A stretch of DNA of 64,000 bases, taken from NCBI GenBank assembly GCA_045107005.1, contig JBGCFP010000021.1:25050-89049 (forward strand), in the 5' to 3' direction. Made by a program: the position numbers and the translations under genes. Below the pieces are notes generated by a model. The model was not told the origin of the DNA, did not search any database, and worked only from the letters and a program-made list of their open reading frames with translations. The DNA comes from JBCCMA01 sp045107005 (GTDB taxonomy: Bacteria > Pseudomonadota > Gammaproteobacteria > Steroidobacterales > JBCCMA01). Shown in pieces: positions 8,641 to 15,950 of this stretch; positions within the stretch are counted from its first letter, which is position 1; every line of letters starts with the position of its first letter.

Positions 8641-9177
8641 ATGAGCATCATCACCAAAGTACCCGAGATCACATTCAAAACCCGCGTGGCCGACGACAGC
8701 GTCGAAGGGCCCAACAAGTTCCGCTGGGAAGACAAAACCACCGCGCAGCTGTTCGCCGGCAAGCGTGTTGTCGTCTTCTCGCTGCCGGGCGCGTTTACGC
8801 CCACTTGCTCCACCAGTCACTTGCCGCGCTATGAAGAACTGTACGACCAGTTCACAGCGCTGGGTGTCGACTCGATCATCTGCCTGTCCGTCAACGATGC
8901 GTTCGTGATGTATCAGTGGGGCAAATCCCAGGGCGCCAAGAACGTGTTCTTGCTGCCGGACGGAAACGGGGAATTCACCCGCAAAATGGGTATGCTGGTC
9001 GACAAGTCCAACCTCGGGTTCGGCATGCGCTCGTGGCGCTACTCGATGGTCGTGGACAATCTGGAAATCGAGAAAGTGTTTGTCGAAGGTGATTTTGGTG
9101 ATAACTGCCCGACCGATCCGTTCGACGTGTCTGACGCCGATACGATGCTTGGCTACCTCAAGAGTGCCAAAAGCTAA
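8641..9177 (+). CDS. Prx5-type peroxiredoxin
   Basis: A protein of 178 residues from ATG 8641, with GGAG nine bases upstream; an upstream in-frame codon at 8596 is rejected because the extension lacks family similarity. The peroxidatic cysteine is Cys56 in PGAFTPTCSTSH. The C-terminal FGDNCPTDPFDVSDADTML resembles the peroxiredoxin part of the hybrid peroxiredoxin-glutaredoxin family, but no glutaredoxin domain follows. It would reduce hydrogen and organic peroxides using glutathione/glutaredoxin or thioredoxin in the cytosol. An intrinsic terminator follows 22 bases after the stop codon. Confidence 0.92.
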   Translation: MSIITKVPEITFKTRVADDSVEGPNKFRWEDKTTAQLFAGKRVVVFSLPGAFTPTCSTSHLPRYEELYDQFTALGVDSIICLSVNDAFVMYQWGKSQGAKNVFLLPDGNGEFTRKMGMLVDKSNLGFGMRSWRYSMVVDNLEIEKVFVEGDFGDNCPTDPFDVSDADTMLGYLKSAKS

Positions 9178-9937
9178 CGCGTCCAAAACCCAAAGAATGG
9201 CAGCGGTCGCTCTGGCCGCTGCCGTTTTTTTTCTTGGCGGCTGCGAGCCATCGCCAGAGCCGCCGGTGGCGGCCACCGTTGATTCGCCCGTGGCCAGTGC
9301 GCCAGTCCCCACTCCGACGAGCGCCGGTAAGAGCGCCGCGTTCGAGCCTTCGCGCGCCACGTCGCTGGCATTGGCGGAGCTTCAGGCCCACGTTGAAGCC
9401 GCCCTTTATCTGCAGCGCGAAGGCGCACCCGGTCAGGTGGCTGGCGCGCATCTGACGCGTGCGCTGACTCATCATGAAGCGGCACAACAGGCCCAGTTCG
9501 ATCTCCTCGGACTCGATCGCGCGCGCTTGCGAAATCTGGCCGAGGCCATGTCGGCGGCTGCGACACCCTCGGATCTGACGTCGCAAATCACCGGTCTGCA
9601 AGCGCATTTGGTCGAGCTCATTGACGTCGCACTCGGGAACCCGCTCAACCAAATACGCCATTTGATCGATCGTATTGGTGTGGTCTACGCGGCCGCGGTG
9701 GAAGGTCAGGCGGTCGTCGCGCCTGACACTTACTACGAGGCGCTCGGGTACGCGACCGTCGCTTTTGAGCGTAGCGCCGACATTAAGGGAGAAGCCGGCG
9801 ATGCGCTGCGCACCGAGCTCAATGAGCTGCTCAACCTGTGGCCCGGCGTTAACGCGAGCGCCGCGCCGCCGGCGACGGTTGAAGATCTGCGTGAGCAACT
9901 CAATCGCGTGCGTGACATTTTGCGCTACACCCGGTAG
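9164..9937 (+). CDS. Putative lipoprotein of unknown function
   Basis: The mature sequence matches no family I recognise. A lipobox (FFLGGC) ends a signal peptide. GTG 9164 is preferred over ATG 9197 because it supplies a normal basic n-region (KANASKTQR) and overlaps the peroxiredoxin stop; ATG 9197 would leave no positive charge. After a Pro/Ala/Val linker (about 30-60), the rest is predicted helical, with a His-rich stretch LTRALTHHEAAQQAQFD. GTG start gives 257 residues. Eleven bases separate it from the next gene, so it probably belongs to the MoxR/VWA cluster. The signal-peptide codons also form the peroxiredoxin terminator. Confidence 0.7.
   Translation: MPKANASKTQRMAAVALAAAVFFLGGCEPSPEPPVAATVDSPVASAPVPTPTSAGKSAAFEPSRATSLALAELQAHVEAALYLQREGAPGQVAGAHLTRALTHHEAAQQAQFDLLGLDRARLRNLAEAMSAAATPSDLTSQITGLQAHLVELIDVALGNPLNQIRHLIDRIGVVYAAAVEGQAVVAPDTYYEALGYATVAFERSADIKGEAGDALRTELNELLNLWPGVNASAAPPATVEDLREQLNRVRDILRYTR
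9199..9232 (+). terminator. Intrinsic terminator, inside the lipoprotein signal-peptide codons
   Basis: GGCAGCGG (9199-9206) pairs perfectly with CCGCTGCC (9216-9223) across a nine-base loop, and eight T residues (9225-9232) follow after one G. This is a textbook Rho-independent terminator for the peroxiredoxin gene. The same bases encode the Ala/Val/Phe core of the downstream lipoprotein signal peptide. Confidence 0.85.
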
Positions 9938-9948
9938 CCGCCCGGTCC

Positions 9949-10911
9949 GTGCCTGATACCGACACCGCGTTACCCCCGCTGAGCCACCACGACATGCTGG
10001 CGCACGTTGCGCCGTTCGCGCGGCGTGGTTATCGCGTCGACATGGCGATGAGCGATCGGGCAAAGCGCAAGATCGTTTTTCAGGGGACCCAAAGTGGTGC
10101 AGCGGGTGAGCCAGATACCCATCTGGAGCTGTATTTGCTTGAAGCCGAGTCGTCGATCCTGATCCGCATCGCAACGCTCGATGACAAACTGCAGGCCACA
10201 CTCACTGGCAAACACGAGCGCGTCGAGGCGCTGCTCGATGCCGTCGCTCAGATTCCCGCTGCGAGTCAGTTTCGCCAGGCTGGCGACACGGTCGTCGCAG
10301 ACAGCTTCGACGTCGCGCCAGACACATCACCAGCGCTAACGGCCTGCGCAGCGTGTGTTGGTGGCCTGATTATCGAGATGGATGCTCGCACGGTGGTGGG
10401 CGAGCCCATGGAAACCACGTTGCGCCAAATGGATCCGTCGGCGCACTACGAGCTGCCGGACGATCTGCTCGCCCTTGCCGACGCGGCATGGCGCCCGCTG
10501 ACGACGACTGACCTGGGCTGGGGCACGAGCTTGCGCGTGCCCGTGCGTGAGCCCAAACGCAGTCGGCTGGCGATGCAGCGATTCGGCGCAATGGCGGCAG
10601 GCGTCGATGCGTTCCTGGCCCGGTCGCCGCTGGACTACCACTGTGCACATCGCGGTGCTCGCCTGCGCTTGTATGCGCGACGTTGTGTGCCGATTCTTAG
10701 TTGCGTGTTGATCGTTGCGTCGCTGCCGCTGCTGGATCGATACGTGCTGGGCGACGAGGCCGCCATGCATCCGGGGTTTTTATCGCTGCCGCCGCTACTG
10801 ATGATCGCGGCATTCGCATTGACCTGGCGCGATACGCCGCGCATCGAGATTCCCCCCTGGCCCCGCACACTGATGGCCACCGCGTGGCCGCACCAGAGCA
10901 CCACACCATGA
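9949..10911 (+). CDS. Uncharacterised protein with C-terminal membrane hairpin
   Basis: A protein of 320 residues from GTG 9949. The first 230 residues are soluble and of unknown fold. Two hydrophobic helices (about 246-262 and 274-292) near the end suggest anchoring in the inner membrane by a hairpin. No catalytic motif is apparent. It lies between the lipoprotein gene and moxR, and its TGA overlaps the moxR ATG, so translational coupling to the ATPase is likely. I do not recognise the family; a partner or adaptor of the MoxR/VWA pair is inferred from position only. Confidence 0.65.
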   Translation: MPDTDTALPPLSHHDMLAHVAPFARRGYRVDMAMSDRAKRKIVFQGTQSGAAGEPDTHLELYLLEAESSILIRIATLDDKLQATLTGKHERVEALLDAVAQIPAASQFRQAGDTVVADSFDVAPDTSPALTACAACVGGLIIEMDARTVVGEPMETTLRQMDPSAHYELPDDLLALADAAWRPLTTTDLGWGTSLRVPVREPKRSRLAMQRFGAMAAGVDAFLARSPLDYHCAHRGARLRLYARRCVPILSCVLIVASLPLLDRYVLGDEAAMHPGFLSLPPLLMIAAFALTWRDTPRIEIPPWPRTLMATAWPHQSTTP

Positions 10912-12011
10912 CCAATGCCAATCCCATGAACATCCCGCCCGTCTCCATCGATGCCGCCAAGACGGCGCTGCGCGCGCAGTTTGCGGACCCTAAGTTGCGT
11001 CGGCGGGCCACCATGTTGTGGGGGACACGCGGCGTCGGTAAGTCATCGATCGTGCGTCAGGTCGCTGAGGAGGCCGGTGTGCCATTGATTGACTTGCGGT
11101 TGACGACCATCGAGCCGGTGGACTTGCGTGGCGCGATCTACGCCGACGACACGCGCGAACAAACCGTGTGGTTTCCGCCGGAATTCCTGCCCACGGATTC
11201 GGAGTCGCAGGGGATTTTGTTTCTCGATGAGCTGACAGCCGCCGATCAGCGTTTACAGATTTCGGCGTATTCGCTGATTCTGGATCGCCGTGTCGGCAAC
11301 TATGTGCTGCCCGACGGCTGGTTGGTCGTCGCCGCCGGCAACGCGGCGTTTCACGGCGCGATCAGCTATGACATGGGCACGGCGCTGGCGGATCGCATGT
11401 TTCATTTCAACGTGCAGCCGACCATCGATGCCTTTCTCGATCATGCGCTCGCCGCAGGCATGGCGCCGGAAGTGCTGGCGTTTTTGAAAGTGCGCCCGGA
11501 TCGTCTGGACGATACGCAGGCGCAGTTGGCGGCCGATCATTTGATTGGCGCGAGCCCGCGCGGTTGGGAAGACGTGTCGGACGTGCTGCACAGTGATTTG
11601 GACGAGACGCAGCAACGTCTGTTCGTTCAAGGCCGGGTCGGAGCGGCGAATGCCGCGGAGTTTTTCGGCGTGCTCGGCGAGTTGCGCGCGGGCGTCAACG
11701 TCAAGGCCCTGCTGGCCGCGGCGGAAGGACCGCCGACCGCAGCGTTGTTGCCCCACAGTCTCGACGGGCTGTACGGCATGATCTACGGCCTGATTGGGGC
11801 GGCTGACGCTCCGTCGACCGTGACCCGCGTGCTGGCGATTGTCGCGCAGTATCCCGATTTGCCCGAAGCAGCCAAGCTGCCCGCACGCGAAGCGCAAACC
11901 CTGACCATGGAGTTGCTGATCCGCCGTGCTCTCGAGTTGGGGTTGGAGACCACGGTGCTCGAGCATCCGTTCTATCTGACCTACACGGCGGATCGGGCGG
12001 CGGATCAGTGA
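10908..12011 (+). CDS. MoxR-type AAA+ ATPase
   Basis: The protein is 367 residues from ATG 10908 (ATGA overlap with the preceding gene). Walker A is GTRGVGKSS (39-47) and Walker B is GILFLDELT (102-110), followed by the sensor-like VVAAGN. These fit a MoxR-type AAA+ ATPase. MoxR proteins act as chaperone-like remodelers together with a VWA partner, often for metal-cofactor insertion or complex assembly. The next gene encodes a VWA protein and overlaps by four bases, the usual pairing. The target is unknown. Confidence 0.88.
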   Translation: MTNANPMNIPPVSIDAAKTALRAQFADPKLRRRATMLWGTRGVGKSSIVRQVAEEAGVPLIDLRLTTIEPVDLRGAIYADDTREQTVWFPPEFLPTDSESQGILFLDELTAADQRLQISAYSLILDRRVGNYVLPDGWLVVAAGNAAFHGAISYDMGTALADRMFHFNVQPTIDAFLDHALAAGMAPEVLAFLKVRPDRLDDTQAQLAADHLIGASPRGWEDVSDVLHSDLDETQQRLFVQGRVGAANAAEFFGVLGELRAGVNVKALLAAAEGPPTAALLPHSLDGLYGMIYGLIGAADAPSTVTRVLAIVAQYPDLPEAAKLPAREAQTLTMELLIRRALELGLETTVLEHPFYLTYTADRAADQ

Positions 12012-13432
12012 GCGAGCCACAGCGGCTGTCTTCGGATCATCGGGGCACGCGCGCGCTGCAGACGCTGATTGAGCGAGCGCCCGCCACCGGCTCGCTTGCG
12101 CTGTGGATGCAACACGACGACGTCGCCGCGCTCGATGTTGCTGCTCCCATCGCCACCGATGGCCGACGCATTCTCTACGCACCGGAATTCGAATCGCTCG
12201 ATACCGCGGTGCAGGTCGGGTGGGTGGCTCATCAAACTCTGCACGTGGCGTTTCGGCATGTCGCGCGACGAGAAGCGTTGCGCAAGGTATTAGGGGACGT
12301 GGACGACGTGCTCTATAACGCCTGCGCCGATGCGCTGGTCAACAGCACGCTTGCGCATCTCTCGTGGCTCGCGCTGCCGTCGGATGCTTTGTATGTGGAA
12401 AAGCTGGTGCAACGTGCCCTGCAGCGTGAGCTCTCGGTTGATGCCGCATTGGCCTGGTATGACGTCGAGCGGCTGTACCGCGAGATTGATGATCGCGTGC
12501 CGCGCGGCGGTCGCTCGAGTTCGAGCGGCAACAGTGCACGCGACGCGACGGGCAAAGGTGGTGGTGATAACACGCGCGGCGGTCAGGGCACGGTGGCTGA
12601 CGAGGCCGCGAACAGCGATCAAGAGCTTGGCGGTAGTGTCGATCGAGCCGGTGAGGGTGGCTTGCGCGCTGACGGGCCGCGCAGCGCGACAACGCGTGCC
12701 ATGCACAACAAGAATACCGTCGATCTGCTGGCGGGTGATGGGGAAGAGCGACCGGAAGACGCGGCGCAGGCCGTCCGCGACTGGTCAGACCGACTGACTC
12801 GCGGGCACGCCAGCGATGGAGCGTTTTCCCTGTTGCGTACGCTGGGCGCTGATCTCCCGCGTTCGCGCGTGCCGTGGCAACAAATCCTGCGTCGTCGTCT
12901 TGCCAGCGCGTTGGTGCGTGAGCCCGAGACATCGTGGTCAAGGCCAGCTCGTTCCTGGCTGGCTAATCAGGGACGTGATCGGAAGGGGCGCAAGTTGCCG
13001 TTTGAGCCTGGGACCACGAGTGCGCGCCAAGTGCCGCGTTTGGTGGTCGTGCTGGATATCTCCGGTTCAATCGACAGTGCGCTGCTCGGTCAGCTCAGCG
13101 CGCAGCTCAATGCCATTGCGAGGCGTACGCGGTCCCGTTGCACTGTGGTCATTGGCGACGATCAGGTGCGCCACGTTGCGACTCTCGGCAGTGCGACGTC
13201 GGGCGTTCTGCCCAACCTCGATCTCACGGATTTCAGTCTTGAAGGGGGAGGCGGCACGAATTTCGTACCGCTGCTCGAAGAAGCCGCGCGTCATCAGCCC
13301 GACTGTGCGATTGTGTTGACCGATCTGGACGGGCCCGCCGGTGAACGGCCGCGGTTCCCCGTTCTGTGGGCGGTGCCGCCGCAGAGCGCGACAATGCCGG
13401 TGCCGTTCGGCGAAATGCTGGTGATTGACTGA
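12008..13432 (+). CDS. VWA-like/DUF2201 protein partnered with MoxR
   Basis: This 474-residue protein starts at GTG 12008, overlapping the moxR stop. The N-terminal part matches the putative metallopeptidase-like DUF2201 domain. A low-complexity Ser/Gly/Arg linker spans about 165-240. The C-terminal VWA-like domain has a complete MIDAS: DISGS (350-354), GGGGTNF (413-419) and TDLDG (439 on). In the N-domain the zinc-type motif reads HQTLH (75-79) with a third His at 84; Gln replaces the expected catalytic Glu. It probably binds metal but may not be a protease. It would work with the MoxR ATPase. Confidence 0.85.
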   Translation: MSEPQRLSSDHRGTRALQTLIERAPATGSLALWMQHDDVAALDVAAPIATDGRRILYAPEFESLDTAVQVGWVAHQTLHVAFRHVARREALRKVLGDVDDVLYNACADALVNSTLAHLSWLALPSDALYVEKLVQRALQRELSVDAALAWYDVERLYREIDDRVPRGGRSSSSGNSARDATGKGGGDNTRGGQGTVADEAANSDQELGGSVDRAGEGGLRADGPRSATTRAMHNKNTVDLLAGDGEERPEDAAQAVRDWSDRLTRGHASDGAFSLLRTLGADLPRSRVPWQQILRRRLASALVREPETSWSRPARSWLANQGRDRKGRKLPFEPGTTSARQVPRLVVVLDISGSIDSALLGQLSAQLNAIARRTRSRCTVVIGDDQVRHVATLGSATSGVLPNLDLTDFSLEGGGGTNFVPLLEEAARHQPDCAIVLTDLDGPAGERPRFPVLWAVPPQSATMPVPFGEMLVID

Positions 13433-13478
13433 GCCGCGCCAGGTCTTCGCGCGCGTTTTTCTCGAGCAAGCGTCAGGA

Positions 13479-14924
13479 TCAGGGCAGGGCGCTATCGGCG
13501 CCGAGCCCGAGTCGAGTCAGATCAATGGTTGCGGCGTCGAAATTCGCGCGCGCCACCTGAGTGGCGAGACGCGCCGCGACCGCGCGAACTTTTGCATTGG
13601 CCACGGCCTGTTCGCGAACGTTGACCAGAAAGAAATCACTGGCGCCGCTGTCGAAGCGTCGCTGCTCGGCGATTTGCAATGCTTCGGACAATTCAACTTC
13701 GCGATCGGCGAGCGTGGCCAGTTCTTCGGCGTAGCGCAAACTGATCACGATGTCCTGCACCTCCAGTTCGATTTTCTCTTCCAGTTGCTGACGCTGCAGT
13801 CGTAGCGCATCGAGTTTGTTACGCGCCTGGGCGAGCTTCGCGCGGGCTTCTCGGCGTTGCACCGGCACCGAAAAAGACAGACCTACCGTCGCATCGGTTG
13901 AATCACGCGATACCCCGCCCTCGCCGACACCGCCGACTCCTTGTGCCAACTCCATGCGCACGTCGAATCGGGGTTTCAGGGCGTTCTCGCGCAACGCCAT
14001 GCGATTGCTTGCCCGATCAATAGCGTTGCGCAGCTGGCGCACTTCCGGGCGTCGCGCCAGCGCATCGTCCACCCGCGCCAGGTCCACCAGCGCGGGCACG
14101 GTAGCCGCAGACACCATTTTCAAGGTGTCCGGCAGCGCGCTGGCCCTGACGGTTTGTGGTTCGCCGTCGCCGTTGCGGTAGTAAAACGAAAGCGCGTTGG
14201 CGGCTTGCGCGAAATCGCGTTGTGCCCCGGTGACCAGGGATAGACGGCGCGTAATGTTTCGCTCGTTTTCGGTCAGAAAGATACGAGCGACAGCGCCTTG
14301 AGTTACCTGCTTGCGCAAGCCCTCATCGCGCTGCTGTGCGATTCGCAACAGCTGTTCGTAGACGCCCAGTGCTTGTCCGGCGGCAACCCATTTCCAGTAA
14401 GCCACGGCCGCACGTTGCTGTACACCGATGCGTGTCAACAGTACGTTGAAGTCGGCATCGCGCAGCGCAAAGCCCGCGTCGCGTTCATTAAAGCGACGTT
14501 CGTCGATGTCACGGTCGCGCAGCAGCGAAAACAGGACTCCGATCTTGGCCTGTCCGCCCTGGTTGGTGAAATTCTGATCCTGATAGACGGGGAAATCTCC
14601 GGTCGAGATTCGGTACTGGCCGTACACGTCTGCGCCCAGCGCCCGCAGCGCCTGCGTCGCTTTCGCACTCGCCAGATTCCCGTCGTAGAAGCCCGTCGCC
14701 CAACTGTCGCTCTCTGCGCTAAAAACCAGATCAAACGCACCCAGTGCCACCGTGCTTTCGAGCGCCGCGGCGCGACGTTTTGCCAGTGCTTCGAGGATCT
14801 TCGGAAAATGTGTGCTTGACGCGTCGAGCACCTCGTCGAGTTTAAGCGTGGCGGCAGGTGCTTGCGCGCCGGCCTGCGCGAGCAGCGCGACACAAAGCAC
14901 GAGTGTGACAAAAATGCCTTTCAT
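13479..14924 (-). CDS. TolC-family outer-membrane efflux protein
   Basis: A protein of 481 residues with a signal peptide (1-20, ending AGAQA). Two long helical halves with heptad-like stretches (about 150-240 and 345-450), including QRREARAKLAQARNKLDALRLQRQQLEEKIELEV, are typical of TolC-type trimeric channels. The stop lies 46 bases from the convergent VWA gene. The gene is six bases downstream of the HlyD-like adaptor gene and forms the outer-membrane part of a three-gene export system. The exported substrate is unknown. Confidence 0.87.
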   Translation of the reverse strand: MKGIFVTLVLCVALLAQAGAQAPAATLKLDEVLDASSTHFPKILEALAKRRAAALESTVALGAFDLVFSAESDSWATGFYDGNLASAKATQALRALGADVYGQYRISTGDFPVYQDQNFTNQGGQAKIGVLFSLLRDRDIDERRFNERDAGFALRDADFNVLLTRIGVQQRAAVAYWKWVAAGQALGVYEQLLRIAQQRDEGLRKQVTQGAVARIFLTENERNITRRLSLVTGAQRDFAQAANALSFYYRNGDGEPQTVRASALPDTLKMVSAATVPALVDLARVDDALARRPEVRQLRNAIDRASNRMALRENALKPRFDVRMELAQGVGGVGEGGVSRDSTDATVGLSFSVPVQRREARAKLAQARNKLDALRLQRQQLEEKIELEVQDIVISLRYAEELATLADREVELSEALQIAEQRRFDSGASDFFLVNVREQAVANAKVRAVAARLATQVARANFDAATIDLTRLGLGADSALP

Positions 14925-14930
14925 GGAACG

Positions 14931-15950
14931 TCAGGTTCCGGTGGGAATCGGGAAATTTGGCGGAAAGTTGTTGAGCTGACGCCACACCTCGTAACCCACG
15001 GTGACTTCATTGAGTAAAATCCAGCCGCGCACCTTAGATCCAAAACGAACGTAGGCTTGATCCGGCCACCGGTTGGCTTGAGTCTGGTCTTCTACGACCA
15101 GGATCCGGAAAAGGCCGCTGCTGTGCGCCGACGCGTCCACGGCAGTGACCGTGCCGCCAAACATGCCAATTGCCGTCGACGGCCAGCCGCTGAACTGTAC
15201 GGCGGGCCAGCCCTCAAACTCGAGCCGTACGGGCGCGCCGGGACGCACCAGAGCAACGTCGCGCCCGTCAATGTACATCTCTACTGCACGCTCAATGTTG
15301 TCGGGAACGAACGTGGCGACGACAGCGCCGGCGCTGACAAACGTCGCGGCGTCGCCCGCATTCAGACGCAAAATGACGCCGTCCCGCGGCGCGTTGACAG
15401 TCTGCACCGATTGGCGAGAGATATCGATTTCCGTGCCGCTGAGTTGCGCCGATGCCTCCGCGACCGACGCTCGCAAGTTGTCGACACGAATGGACGCTTG
15501 CTCGAATTCTCGCCGGGCGGCGAGGCCTTGTTCGAACAGCTCCTCGGTGCGCCGCAGATCGATTTCAGCGGTTTGGCGCGCTTTGACGGCGGCGTCGAGC
15601 TTGGCAGCGACCTGAGCGCGCTGGGCTTGCAGGCGCTCGAGCAGTTGCGGGTCGTTATCCACAATTTTCACAATGGGGTCGCCAACACTGACGTGATCCC
15701 CGTCTTTGACGTACCACGATTCAATACGGCCGCTGACCAGCGCGTTGATTTCCTGTTGGCGGTCAATGGGATTGAGCGCCGTGACGCGTCCGTTTCCTGA
15801 CGTGGTCTGCACCCACGGGACAAACGTCGCGAACAGGCCGGTCGTCACAACCATCACGATAAGCGCCCACGCTATGGCGCGCGAAATGCGCGGCAGGCCA
15901 ATTGCGTTCAGCGTTTTGAATTCATCAATGTGATGATCAATGGTCGCCAT
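14931..15950 (-). CDS. HlyD-family membrane-fusion (adaptor) protein
   Basis: This 339-residue protein has one N-terminal membrane helix (about 25-45: AWALIVMVVTTGLFATFV). A biotinyl-lipoyl-like half (VSGRIESWYVKDGDHVSVGDPIVKI), a coiled-coil hairpin (about 110-190) and the second lipoyl half (VNAPRDGVILRLNAGDAATFV) follow. It bridges the inner-membrane transporter and TolC. Its ATG shares one base with the stop codon of the ABC-type gene, indicating translational coupling. The short N-terminal cytosolic segment is usual for type I secretion adaptors. Confidence 0.88.
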   Translation of the reverse strand: MATIDHHIDEFKTLNAIGLPRISRAIAWALIVMVVTTGLFATFVPWVQTTSGNGRVTALNPIDRQQEINALVSGRIESWYVKDGDHVSVGDPIVKIVDNDPQLLERLQAQRAQVAAKLDAAVKARQTAEIDLRRTEELFEQGLAARREFEQASIRVDNLRASVAEASAQLSGTEIDISRQSVQTVNAPRDGVILRLNAGDAATFVSAGAVVATFVPDNIERAVEMYIDGRDVALVRPGAPVRLEFEGWPAVQFSGWPSTAIGMFGGTVTAVDASAHSSGLFRILVVEDQTQANRWPDQAYVRFGSKVRGWILLNEVTVGYEVWRQLNNFPPNFPIPTGT

